From: DATKMK01 sp035541895
Lineage (GTDB): Bacteria; Desulfobacterota; Binatia; HRBIN30; JACQVA1
Length of the DNA: 64,000 nucleotides
Direction of reading: 5' to 3'
Assembly: GCA_035541895.1 (NCBI GenBank)
Contig: DATKMK010000011.1
Span: forward strand, 1-64,000
Shown here: piece by piece, positions 34,061 through 42,296 of the stretch
Position numbering within the stretch: position 1 is the first letter of the stretch
Layout of the letters: every line of letters starts with the position of its first letter
Made by a program: the position numbers and the translations under genes
Notes under the pieces: model-generated
What the model was told of the DNA's origin: nothing
Databases searched by the model: none
What the model saw: the letters and a program-made list of their open reading frames with translations, nothing else

Positions 34061-34636
34061 CTAGTCGCCGTCGCCTTGTGCGCGCCGCCGTTTCAGGATG
34101 CGCACCGTGCTCGCTTGTGGACCTTGGTCGCCCAGCTCCTCGACGAACTGCACTTCGGTACCGACGGTCAAGCGATCGAACCCGCCGTTCAGCACGCTGT
34201 GCCGGTGGAAATAGACTTCGCGCTGGTCCGGCGTTTCGATGAAGCCGTAGTCGTCGGCCGGAAAGAGCTTCGCCACCCGCGCGGCCGGCGGCGTTTCGTG
34301 CGTCTTGACGTCGCGTCGCTGACGCCGGCCGTAGTCTTCCAGGCGGCGTTGCACGGCGTTGAACGCGTCGCGAACGGCGACGAACACATCTTCGTGCGCG
34401 TGGTGTTCCGCCGGCTCGCGGCTGACGACCAGCTCGCCATCCGGGACCTTCACGTCGACGCGGACGTGAAAGAGCTTGCCCTGATGGTGATGCCGATGCG
34501 GCGCCTCGACCACGACGCGACAGCTCATGATGCGGTCATAGTAGCCGTCGAGCTTGGCGGCGCGCTCTCGGATGCGGGCTTCGACGGCCTCGGACGGTTT
34601 CATGCCTCGAAAAGTGATCTGTACCGGCAACTGCAT
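34061..34636 (-). CDS. Ribosome hibernation factor fused to a cold-shock domain
   Basis: The product has 191 residues. Residues 1-100 form the HPF/YfiA (S30AE) domain (MQLPVQITFRGMKPSEAVEARI, then VRVDVKVPDG). After a basic linker, residues 120-190 form an OB-fold cold-shock domain (ARVAKLFPADDYGFIET, then VYFHRHSVL with RNP-like aromatic residues). HPF inactivates ribosomes in stationary phase. The C-terminal domain replaces the usual dimerisation domain of long HPF and may bind mRNA or rRNA. The ATG at 34636 has GGAGG 8 nt upstream; a TTG start 21 nt earlier is less likely. Confidence 0.88.
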   Translation of the reverse strand: MQLPVQITFRGMKPSEAVEARIRERAAKLDGYYDRIMSCRVVVEAPHRHHHQGKLFHVRVDVKVPDGELVVSREPAEHHAHEDVFVAVRDAFNAVQRRLEDYGRRQRRDVKTHETPPAARVAKLFPADDYGFIETPDQREVYFHRHSVLNGGFDRLTVGTEVQFVEELGDQGPQASTVRILKRRRAQGDGD

Positions 34637-34906
34637 GTCGCTTGCCTCCGCGGCCAAAGAACCAGCTCGCAGGGGCTGTGAAGGCGCAAGTTCCCTGCCA
34701 GTAGCCGTCGGCGTGTCCCGACACCGGCATTGTTTTGCTACTTCTCGCTGCTGCTACGGCGGTGGCCGCTGCTTCTCTAGGTTCAGCGAATTTCGGACTC
34801 TCGGCCGCAGGCTTTGGTAAGCACCGCACCGCCGTGACCGTGGCCGATGACTTGCTCCGAGCAGTGGGTGGGGCTCCCGAGATTGCCCACAGGAAGGAGC
34901 TGAGCC
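34637..34906. other. Divergent intergenic region
   Basis: These 270 nt separate the hibernation factor (minus) and DksA-like (plus) genes. They contain a short palindrome GTGTCCCGACAC but no protein-coding signal. AGGAAGGAG at about 34891-34899 is the ribosome-binding site of the plus-strand gene. No convincing FNR-type site (TTGAT-N4-ATCAA) or sigma-70 boxes were found. Confidence 0.4.
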
Positions 34907-35254
34907 ATGCCGTCAATCGACGAGCTCCGACAGACCCTCTTGAACCGGCGGCGCGTGCTGTTCGAACAAGTCGCGCGGGTCGAGGACAACCTGCGTTGGC
35001 TCGACAACAACGTCGAGCCCGAAACCGAGGAAGAAGGGCAGGAAGAGAACATCGCTCGCTTGCTAGCCCGTTTGGATGACCGCGGGAAGGCCGAGATCGA
35101 GGCCATCGACGCCGCCCTGCGACGGATCGCGACCGGCGACTACGGCCGCTGCGTGAACTGCGGTGAGTCGATTCCGCTGTCGCGACTCCAGGCGGTGCCG
35201 ACGGCCGACACCTGTCTGCCGTGTGCCGAGGCGCGCGAGCGCACCCGCGGCTGA
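34907..35254 (+). CDS. TraR/DksA-family zinc-finger protein
   Basis: The product has 115 residues: an N-terminal helical hairpin (about 1-75, heptad-like and acidic in the middle), then a C4 zinc finger with Cys82, Cys85, Cys103 and Cys106 (RCVNCGESI and TCLPC). The acidic pair that DksA places at its coiled-coil tip is not obvious. Proteins of this group bind RNA polymerase and adjust rRNA and stress promoters with ppGpp. It stands 9 nt before an alpha/beta hydrolase gene, next to the hibernation factor, which fits a growth-arrest context. Confidence 0.87.
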   Translation: MPSIDELRQTLLNRRRVLFEQVARVEDNLRWLDNNVEPETEEEGQEENIARLLARLDDRGKAEIEAIDAALRRIATGDYGRCVNCGESIPLSRLQAVPTADTCLPCAEARERTRG

Positions 35255-35263
35255 GCTGCTGCC

Positions 35264-35953
35264 ATGGCACCGCTCGCACAGTCGAATGCGGACGCACCGA
35301 CCTCGGCGGTACACGTGCACGCAGGCGTGACGGTCCTCGACGGGCTCTTGAGCGTGCCCGCCGGTGCGGACGGGCTCGTCGTGTTTGCCCACGGCAGCGG
35401 CAGCAGTCGCTTGAGTCCGCGCAACCGCTACGTCGCCGACGCCTTGCACCACGCGCGCATCGGCACGCTGCTGTTCGACTTGCTCACCGAGGCCGAGGCG
35501 GCGGAGCGCCGCAAGGTTTTCGACGTTGCGCTGCTGGGCGAGCGCTTGCGCGACGCGACCACATGGCTTCGCGGGCAGCGCGTGGCTGCGGGATTGGGCA
35601 TCGGATACTTCGGTGCCAGCACGGGTGCCGCGGCGGCACTCATCGCGGCCGCTGACGACGAAACCGTTCAAGCCGTCGTGTCGCGCGGCGGGCGCCCCGA
35701 CCTCGCAGTCGGTGCGCTGCCGGCGGTGCGCGCACCCACGCTGTTCATCGTCGGCGGTTACGATGAAGACGTGCTGGAGTTGAATCGCCGGGCCTACGCG
35801 CAGCTTCGTTGCGAGCGACGATTGGAGATCGTTGCCGGCGCAACGCACTTGTTCGAGGAACCCGGTACGCTGGACCGGGTCGTCGAGTTGGCCACCGGGT
35901 GGTTCGCTCGCCATTTGCGCGCGACCCGAAGGACGGGAGAACACCACCCATGA
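35264..35953 (+). CDS. Dienelactone-hydrolase-like alpha/beta hydrolase
   Basis: The product has 229 residues. The oxyanion motif FAHGSGSSRLSPRN (41-54), nucleophile Ser119 in GASTGAA, acid Asp in GGYDEDVL and a terminal His in GATHLFEEPG fit an alpha/beta hydrolase. The stop overlaps the phosphoribosyltransferase start by 4 nt. In other bacteria (actinobacteria among them) these two domains occur as neighbours or as one fused protein, so a shared function is likely but not known. Confidence 0.85.
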   Translation: MAPLAQSNADAPTSAVHVHAGVTVLDGLLSVPAGADGLVVFAHGSGSSRLSPRNRYVADALHHARIGTLLFDLLTEAEAAERRKVFDVALLGERLRDATTWLRGQRVAAGLGIGYFGASTGAAAALIAAADDETVQAVVSRGGRPDLAVGALPAVRAPTLFIVGGYDEDVLELNRRAYAQLRCERRLEIVAGATHLFEEPGTLDRVVELATGWFARHLRATRRTGEHHP

Positions 35954-36642
35954 TGTTCGACGATCGCAAGGACGCCGGCCGTCGTCTCGCAACCGCGCTG
36001 ATGCGCTTCAAGGGGGAGCAGCCGATCGTGTTGGCGCTGCCGCGTGGAGGGGTGCCGGTCGGCTATGAGGTCGCGCGCGCACTCGACGCGCCGCTCGACG
36101 TGATCGTGGTGCGAAAGTTGGGAGCGCCCGGGCAGCCCGAACTCGGGCTCGGCGCGGTTGTCGATGGGGACCACCCACAAACCGTCCTCAATGAAGACGT
36201 GATGGAGGTTCTCCATGTGTCCGACCGTTATCTGCAAGCCGAAGTCGCGACCGAACTCGATGAAATTCGGCGGCGCCAAGCGCGCTATCGTGGCGGGCGC
36301 GCGCCGCTGCCGGTGAAGGGTCGAACCGTCATCGTCGTCGACGACGGCATCGCCACCGGCGGCTCGATGCGCGCGGCACTGCGGGGTGTCGGTCGCGCGC
36401 AGCCGCGTCGCGTGGTGCTGGCCGTTCCGGTGGCGCCGCTCGATACGATCGAGTCACTGCGCGCCGAAGTCGACGAGGTGGTGTGCCTGAGCACGCCCGC
36501 GTGGTTCGGCGCCGTCGGAAACTTTTATCGCGACTTCAGCCAAACCACCGACGAGGAAGTGATCGAGTTGCTCGACGCCGCGCGTACGGGCGGCGAACAG
36601 GGTGCATCACCCGACCGCACCGAGAAGCTTCACCCGCTATGA
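35950..36642 (+). CDS. Phosphoribosyltransferase-family protein
   Basis: The product has 230 residues. The PRPP-binding loop VIVVDDGIATGGSM is at 127-140, and the N-terminal ALPRGGVPVGYEVARAL is typical of the group. It belongs to the PF00156 type I phosphoribosyltransferases whose members in stress clusters have no defined base substrate. It is coupled to the preceding hydrolase by a 4-nt overlap and converges on the universal stress protein gene with a 6-nt overlap. Confidence 0.87.
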   Translation: MMFDDRKDAGRRLATALMRFKGEQPIVLALPRGGVPVGYEVARALDAPLDVIVVRKLGAPGQPELGLGAVVDGDHPQTVLNEDVMEVLHVSDRYLQAEVATELDEIRRRQARYRGGRAPLPVKGRTVIVVDDGIATGGSMRAALRGVGRAQPRRVVLAVPVAPLDTIESLRAEVDEVVCLSTPAWFGAVGNFYRDFSQTTDEEVIELLDAARTGGEQGASPDRTEKLHPL

Positions 36643-37086
36643 CTTCGCCGCACGGCGACGTGGCGCGCCCGCCGGCACCGTGAGCACCGGACATGCGGCG
36701 GTGCGGACGACTTTTTCCGCGACGCTGCCCATCAGCAGATGGGACAAGCCGGTGCGGCCGTGGGTGGCCATCACGATCAAATCCGCAGCGCGCCGACGCG
36801 CGCAGTCGACGATCGCCAGCGACGGCGGTCCGGTCTCCACCATCGTTTGCACCGTCACGCCCTGCCGCGCGAGATTGGTTTTGAGCCGAGCCAATTCGGC
36901 TTCGGCTTGGCGGCACTGCTCTTCCAGCAACCGGCCCACGTTTTCGGCGGCGTAGTAGATCACCTCCACGACGAACACCACCAGCAGGGTTGCGCCGCAT
37001 CGCTGGTTCAACTCGACCGCATAGCGCAACGCCGCCAGCGACGGCTCGGAGAAATCCACCGGGACCACGATGCGCTTGATGATCAT
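36637..37086 (-). CDS. Universal stress protein (UspA family)
   Basis: The product has 149 residues and a single Usp domain beginning IKRIVVPVDFSEPSLAAL. The C-terminal ATP-binding region MATHGRTGLSHLLMGSVAEKV is present, so this is an ATP-binding Usp. Such proteins accumulate on growth arrest and oxygen limitation. The start is the ATG at 37086; the 19 codons upstream are not conserved in the family. The sensor kinase and receiver genes lie upstream on the same strand (26-nt gap). Confidence 0.9.
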   Translation of the reverse strand: MIIKRIVVPVDFSEPSLAALRYAVELNQRCGATLLVVFVVEVIYYAAENVGRLLEEQCRQAEAELARLKTNLARQGVTVQTMVETGPPSLAIVDCARRRAADLIVMATHGRTGLSHLLMGSVAEKVVRTAACPVLTVPAGAPRRRAAKS

Positions 37087-37111
37087 TGGCGAGACAGCGG
37101 CGGCCGTGGCT

Positions 37112-37474
37112 TCAGCAATGCGCCGGAAGGACGATCTGCCCAAGCAGTTCGTGGAGGTCGTCGTAGTCGAAGGGTTTGCGCAGTACGGAGAGGTAGGTGC
37201 GAGTAGCGAGGTCGGCTTCGAGCTGCGGGGTGGAGTACGCAGTGACCACGATGATGGGCGTGTCAGGATGCACAGCGTGGAACTGTTCGGCGAAGGCCAA
37301 GCCGTCGGTGCCCGGCATATCGTAGTCGGTCACGACGGCTTTCACCTCCGTCAGCTTGGCCAAAGGGGGGAGCTCGTGGACTCCGGAAAAGTCGACGACC
37401 GCATAGCCGTCTTCGCGCAGATTGTCCGCCAACGCGCCGCGGAAGGCATCATCGTCATCCATCAAGAGAACCAT
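37112..37474 (-). CDS. Stand-alone response-regulator receiver
   Basis: This 120-residue receiver has no output domain. The acidic pocket is MDDDD (6-9), the phospho-acceptor is Asp50 (VTDYDMP), the Thr lies in VVTAYST, and the conserved Lys is in RKPFD. It probably relays phosphate or controls a partner by binding. The sensor kinase gene ends 16 nt upstream, so the two form a pair. The ATG at 37474 has GAGG 6 nt before it; an earlier in-frame ATG at 37525 would overlap the kinase gene. Confidence 0.87.
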   Translation of the reverse strand: MVLLMDDDDAFRGALADNLREDGYAVVDFSGVHELPPLAKLTEVKAVVTDYDMPGTDGLAFAEQFHAVHPDTPIIVVTAYSTPQLEADLATRTYLSVLRKPFDYDDLHELLGQIVLPAHC

Positions 37475-37490
37475 TTGAGCCTCGACGTCA

Positions 37491-39875
37491 CTACCCGAAG
37501 GGACCACGGATTCGCAAGTCGACATGAAAGATAGCCCCATGGGGTCTCGCAGCAGCAAATCCGATGCCCCCTCGATGCGCCGATACGAGCTGTTTGACTA
37601 TTGCCAACCCGAGCCCCGATCCCTGCGGCTTCGTCGTCTCAAACAAGCGAAAGACTTCTACCGACTCAGAAACGCCCGGACCGGTGTCGGCGACCGAAAC
37701 CCGCACCCGCTCCTCGTCCAGCACGCTAGCGGCGATCTCGACGCGGCCCGGACCCTGCTCGATCGCTTCGACGGCGTTCTTGATCAGGTTTTCGAAGACA
37801 CGGTGCAACTTCTCGTCGTCGGCCACCACCGTTGGGATGTCTGCCGGCACCGACAGCGCGAGATCGATCGCCCGCGCGCTCGCGAGCGGACGCCACAGCT
37901 CGACGACCGACGCTAAGAAGCGCCCGAGATTGACGGGTTTGAGATCGAGGCGCTGCTCGCGCGAGAACTCCATGAACTCTTTGATCAGCGCGCCCAATCG
38001 ATGCACTTCGGCGACGATGCGATCGGCCGGTTTGAGAATCGAGCTGAGCGGCTGGTCGCTGCTGCGTTGGGCGCGGCGCAGAATGAGCTGCGCGTGCATC
38101 GACACCGCGGCCAAGGGATTGCCCAGATCGTGCACGATCTGCGCGGTGATGGCGCCGATATCCGCCAAGCGCTCGCGCTGTTGGGCGAGCTGCTCCAGTT
38201 CCAACAGTTGCGCCGCCGCGCGTTTGCGCTCGGTGATGTCCCGCAATACGACCTGAATGGCCGGGCCGCCGTCATCGCTGAAGGTGGCCGCCGCGACTTC
38301 GACGTCCACCGGCTTGCCGTCCAAACGCACGATCCGTTCTTCGATGAACGGCACCGCCCCGCTGCCATGCAGGAGCTGCTGAATCCGCTGTTCAATGGCG
38401 GCGTGATAGTTGCGATGAAAGAGGTCGAGGACCGGTCGACCGAGCAGCTCGTCCACGCCGTGTGCGCCGAACAAGCGGACGCCCACATTGTTGACGAAGG
38501 CGATGCGCCCGTCCTTGTTGACGAGAATCGCGTCGGGCGACAGATCGACCAAGCGCCGGTACCGGTCCTTGCTTTGCTCCAAGGCTTCCTCGCTGCGCTT
38601 GCGAGCGACGAAGTCGCCGATCTGACTGCCGAGCGATTCCAGGAGATCGAGGAGGTCGTGATCCGGTTCGCGTTCCTCGGTGCTGAAGAACAGCAGCACC
38701 CCGGTCACCGCACCGGCCTGGCGGATGGGAAGGCCGAGCGCGGCCCGCAGCCCCAGCCGGTGAGCGACCGGCAAACGCACAAAGCTCTCTTGCGCGGCGA
38801 TATCGGTCAGCCAGCACGCCCGACCGCTGGCCCACACCTGTCCGGGCACGCCGTCGCCGCGTGCGAACGCCCACGATCGACTGCTGTCGGCGAACGCGGC
38901 GGCGGCGCCGAGCGAGGGATCGTGCCACATGCCGCACCACCGCAACCGTTGCGACTCGCGGTCGACTTGCCACATCTCACCGACGTGCCAACCACCGCAC
39001 TCGCAGATGGCGCGCAGCAGGCGGGGAATCGCTTCGACCACCGTGGCCGATTCCGCCAGCGCGTGGGTCACCGCGTACTGCGCCGCCTGGCGCTGCTCGT
39101 GACGCTTGCGCTCGCTGATGTCGCGGACGATGCCGGTAAACAGCGGGCCATCGCGCAGCCGGGTTTCACTGACGGCGAGGCCGATCGGAAACATACGGCC
39201 GTTGCGATGCAGCCCCACCACTTCCCGCCCGATGCCGATGATCCGCTTCTCACCCGTGCGGAGATACCGCGTGACGTATTCGTCGTGGCGCTCGCGATCG
39301 GGTGCGGGCATCAGGAGGTTGACGTTCTGTCCGACGACCTCATCCGCCCGATAACCGAACATTCGCTCGGCGGCGGTGTTGAATGACTGAATGATTCCGT
39401 GCGCATCGATGGTGATGATCGCATCAACCGCCGTTTCGACGATGGCGCGCGCGCGCGCCGCGACATCATAGAGCATGTCGGCAACGCGCTTGCGTTGTGT
39501 CGCGTCGCGCAGCAACCACCGCACTTCGACGACTTGCCCGGCCGAGTCGCGCCTCACGTTCGCGGTCAGACTGATCTCGACCGATTTGTCGTCGGGACGG
39601 GCATAGGAGACGACCCATTCCTTCAACTGCTCGGCGCGGCCGGCTTGGAGATCGCCGAGACGGGCCTGAAAACTCAGGCGTTGATCGGCCGCGATCCGCG
39701 CGTCGAATGCGGTGCCGATCGGGTGATCGCCGAGCAGGACGTGTGCGGCGCGATTCGCTTCGCGGACGACGCCGTGCGCGTCGGTGACGACGTAAGCGTC
39801 GGGCGCCAGCTCGAACAGCTCGCGATAGCGCTCAGGCTTCGCCTGCGCGTCTTGGCTGGAGCGCTGTTGGGTCAT
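37491..39875 (-). CDS. Multi-PAS/GAF sensor histidine kinase
   Basis: The product has about 794 residues and no transmembrane segment, so it is cytoplasmic. Domains in order: PAS (about 20-125), PAS (150-255), GAF (275-425), PAS (435-545), HisKA with His582 in VHDLGNPLAA, then HATPase with ENLIKNAVEAI, VADTGPGVSE and GSGLGLAIVKQL. The ATG at 39875 is used because the longer start would be a TTG. It likely senses small molecules, redox state or light through its PAS/GAF array and phosphorylates the receiver encoded next. A second kinase with a similar H-box lies beyond the aldehyde dehydrogenase gene. Confidence 0.9.
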   Translation of the reverse strand: MTQQRSSQDAQAKPERYRELFELAPDAYVVTDAHGVVREANRAAHVLLGDHPIGTAFDARIAADQRLSFQARLGDLQAGRAEQLKEWVVSYARPDDKSVEISLTANVRRDSAGQVVEVRWLLRDATQRKRVADMLYDVAARARAIVETAVDAIITIDAHGIIQSFNTAAERMFGYRADEVVGQNVNLLMPAPDRERHDEYVTRYLRTGEKRIIGIGREVVGLHRNGRMFPIGLAVSETRLRDGPLFTGIVRDISERKRHEQRQAAQYAVTHALAESATVVEAIPRLLRAICECGGWHVGEMWQVDRESQRLRWCGMWHDPSLGAAAAFADSSRSWAFARGDGVPGQVWASGRACWLTDIAAQESFVRLPVAHRLGLRAALGLPIRQAGAVTGVLLFFSTEEREPDHDLLDLLESLGSQIGDFVARKRSEEALEQSKDRYRRLVDLSPDAILVNKDGRIAFVNNVGVRLFGAHGVDELLGRPVLDLFHRNYHAAIEQRIQQLLHGSGAVPFIEERIVRLDGKPVDVEVAAATFSDDGGPAIQVVLRDITERKRAAAQLLELEQLAQQRERLADIGAITAQIVHDLGNPLAAVSMHAQLILRRAQRSSDQPLSSILKPADRIVAEVHRLGALIKEFMEFSREQRLDLKPVNLGRFLASVVELWRPLASARAIDLALSVPADIPTVVADDEKLHRVFENLIKNAVEAIEQGPGRVEIAASVLDEERVRVSVADTGPGVSESVEVFRLFETTKPQGSGLGLAIVKQLVSAHRGGIGFAAARPHGAIFHVDLRIRGPFG

Positions 39876-39948
39876 GGTTCGGCGTATCACCAATGCCAAT
39901 AGCTGGTGCGGGCGTGTGATGCCAGCCGCGGGGTCGGCGACAGTGCTT

Positions 39949-41313
39949 TTACGCGATCACGACGCTCTTGATGTTGGTGAACTCTTTGATGCCGTACGCG
40001 CCCAATTCGCGGCCGTAGCCCGACTTCTTGACCCCGCCGAACGGCAGGCGCGGATCCGACTTCACGATGTCGTTGATGAACACGACGCCCGCTTCGAGTC
40101 GCCGCGCCAACGCTTCAGCGTGCGCGTGATCCGCGCTCCAGATGCTCGCGCCGAGACCGAAGCGCGAATCGTTGGCCAGCCGGATCGCATCGTCGGCATC
40201 GCGGGCGACGAGGACGCTCGCCACCGGCCCGAAGATCTCCTCGTCGTATGCCGGCATGCCGCGGTGAACGTTGCTCAGTACCGTGGGTGGATAGAAGTAT
40301 CCCGGGCGTTTCAGCGGCGCGCCGCCCAACAACAGCCGTGCGCCGCGCCGCATCGAGGCGCGCACTTGGCGCTGCAGATCCGTTACCAAATCCCGTCGAG
40401 CGAGCGGTCCGACCTGAGTCGCCTCGTGAGCCGGGTCGCCGACCCGCAGCGTCGCCATCTGCTCGACGAACCGCCGGGTGAATTCCTCGGCAATGCTGCG
40501 CTCGACGATGAAGCGCTTCGCGGCAATGCAACTTTGCCCCGAATTGATTGTTCGTGCCTGCGCGGCAACCGCGCAGCAACGGTCCAGGTCGGCATCGCGG
40601 AGGACGATGAACGGATCCGACCCACCGAGTTCGAGTACCACTTTCTTCAGATGCCGTCCGGCCGCGGTCGCCACCTCGATGCCGGCCGCCTCGCTGCCGG
40701 TCAGCGTGACCGCTGCGATCCGCTCGTCGCCGATCACCGCGGCGACGGCCTTCGATTCGATCAACAGCGTCGTGAAGACTCCGGCGGGAAATCCGGCGCG
40801 GCGAAAGACCCCCTCGATCGCCAACGCGCACCGCGGCACGTTCGAGGCGTGTTTGAGCACCCCGACGTTGCCGGCCATCATCGCCGGGGCGGCGAACCGG
40901 AACACCTGCCAGAAGGGGAAGTTCCACGGCATGACGGCCAACACCACCCCCAAGGGGACAAACTGCACCGCGCTGGAGCGCGCGCCGGTGGCGATCAATT
41001 CGTCGGCGAGGAACGCCGGCGCCTCGGCGGCGAAGTACTCGCAGGTCCACGCGCATTTTTCGACTTCGGCGAGCGACTGCGTGATCGGCTTGCCCATCTC
41101 GCGGGTGATCAGCTCGGCATAGTCGCGCGCCCGTTCACGCAAGATCTCGGCGGCGCGGCGCATCGGCCGGGCGCGTTCCGCAAGCGGCATGACGTGCCAC
41201 CGCGCGAACGCGCGGACGGCCTGCGTCAGCTTGCCATTGATCGTGGGGCGCGAGAGCGGTTGGAAGCGCTGCAGCCGCACGCCGGTTGCGGGATCGATCG
41301 ACTCTATCGGCAT
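39949..41313 (-). CDS. NAD(P)-dependent aldehyde (succinate-semialdehyde-like) dehydrogenase
   Basis: The product has 454 residues and shows the aldehyde dehydrogenase signatures: LELGGSDPFIV with the general-base Glu, the catalytic Cys in NSGQSCIAAKRF, and EEIFGPVASVL. The short N-terminus and sequence style resemble the succinate-semialdehyde dehydrogenase branch. It oxidises an aldehyde to the acid. The ATG at 41313 has GAGGAG 8 nt upstream. It reads towards the PAS/GAF kinase genes and is divergent from a second kinase. Confidence 0.87.
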   Translation of the reverse strand: MPIESIDPATGVRLQRFQPLSRPTINGKLTQAVRAFARWHVMPLAERARPMRRAAEILRERARDYAELITREMGKPITQSLAEVEKCAWTCEYFAAEAPAFLADELIATGARSSAVQFVPLGVVLAVMPWNFPFWQVFRFAAPAMMAGNVGVLKHASNVPRCALAIEGVFRRAGFPAGVFTTLLIESKAVAAVIGDERIAAVTLTGSEAAGIEVATAAGRHLKKVVLELGGSDPFIVLRDADLDRCCAVAAQARTINSGQSCIAAKRFIVERSIAEEFTRRFVEQMATLRVGDPAHEATQVGPLARRDLVTDLQRQVRASMRRGARLLLGGAPLKRPGYFYPPTVLSNVHRGMPAYDEEIFGPVASVLVARDADDAIRLANDSRFGLGASIWSADHAHAEALARRLEAGVVFINDIVKSDPRLPFGGVKKSGYGRELGAYGIKEFTNIKSVVIA

Positions 41314-41379
41314 GGGTCCGTACTCCTCGGTGCCGTGGACTGACGGCACCGAATTCCTCTAGCACTTCAACCCGTGGAA

Positions 41380-42267
41380 ATGGAAAATGGATCAGTGAGC
41401 AATCGAGTGGCGCAGGTCGAAGACATTGAGGCCCTGATACTCCGTGCACGCGGGCAGTTGCTGGCAGCTCGGCGGGCGGCCGGTTCGGACGATGCCGCGT
41501 TGGTCGCCACCCTTGATGCATTGTCTGCGGCCCTGAAGGATTGTGCGCCCGCTTCCCCCGTCGCGCGACGTCATGACCGGCTCGCGGAGGTTGTCGCGAT
41601 CGTCAGCGAGCTGGCGCACAGTTTTGGAAATCCGTTGGCGGGCATCTCGGTCCAAGCACAACTCGTTCTCCACTTGGCCGGGCAAGATCCGACACACCCG
41701 ATCAGCGACGCGGCGCCGCCCGCGCAGCGAATTGTCGCCGAAGCCGAGGCGATCGGCGGCGAACTCAAGAACTGGGCCGAGTTTGCCGATTCGCGGCGGC
41801 GCATGTCTCTGGCCCCGGTCGAATTGCACGATCGCTTGCGCCAGGCGGTCGCGAGATGGCAACCGTCGACGGCTGCGCGCGGCATCGATCTCACGCTCGA
41901 CCTTCCGCCGGACGCTGGTCTCGTCAACGCCGATGCCGACCAACTCGATTGGATATTCGACGAGCTGCTACAAAATTCCGTCGAGGCCATCGGTGATGCA
42001 GCCGGCCATATCGACATCCGGGTTCTTGAAACGATCCCCGAGACCCTCACCATCACCGTCACGGACAGCGGCAGTGGGATCGCCGCCGGGATCAGCCCCT
42101 TTCGCCTGTTCGAAACCACCAAGCCGAATCGGCTGGGCATCGGACTGACCGCAACGCGGCAGATCATCCTCAGACATGGCGGCCACATCGAGTTCGCGCC
42201 AGCCGCGCCGCGGGGGACGGTGTTCCGCATGGAGTTGCACAGGCTGCGCCGGCCGCTGGTTGACTGA
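41380..42267 (+). CDS. Soluble sensor histidine kinase
   Basis: The product has about 295 residues and no membrane segment or recognised sensor domain. After an N-terminal helical region (1-65) comes a HisKA-type box LAHSFGNPLAG, then an HATPase domain with ELLQNSVEAI, VTDSGSGIAAG and LGIGLTATRQII. The H-box and the FRLFETTKP loop closely resemble those of the large kinase at 37491-39875, so the two are probably related and may share a regulator. The start is not certain: GTG 41374, ATG 41380 and GTG 41395 are all possible. Confidence 0.8.
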   Translation: MENGSVSNRVAQVEDIEALILRARGQLLAARRAAGSDDAALVATLDALSAALKDCAPASPVARRHDRLAEVVAIVSELAHSFGNPLAGISVQAQLVLHLAGQDPTHPISDAAPPAQRIVAEAEAIGGELKNWAEFADSRRRMSLAPVELHDRLRQAVARWQPSTAARGIDLTLDLPPDAGLVNADADQLDWIFDELLQNSVEAIGDAAGHIDIRVLETIPETLTITVTDSGSGIAAGISPFRLFETTKPNRLGIGLTATRQIILRHGGHIEFAPAAPRGTVFRMELHRLRRPLVD

Positions 42268-42296
42268 GGGGAGGGTTGTTGCCAAGGGGTGATGCG

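Noticed and set aside
38001..39386. Plus-strand open frame antisense to the PAS/GAF kinase
   Set aside because: A shadow of the kinase coding sequence with no recognisable motif.
40115..41056. Minus-strand open frame within the aldehyde dehydrogenase gene in another frame
   Set aside because: It is Arg-rich and out of frame with the enzyme, whose motifs are complete.
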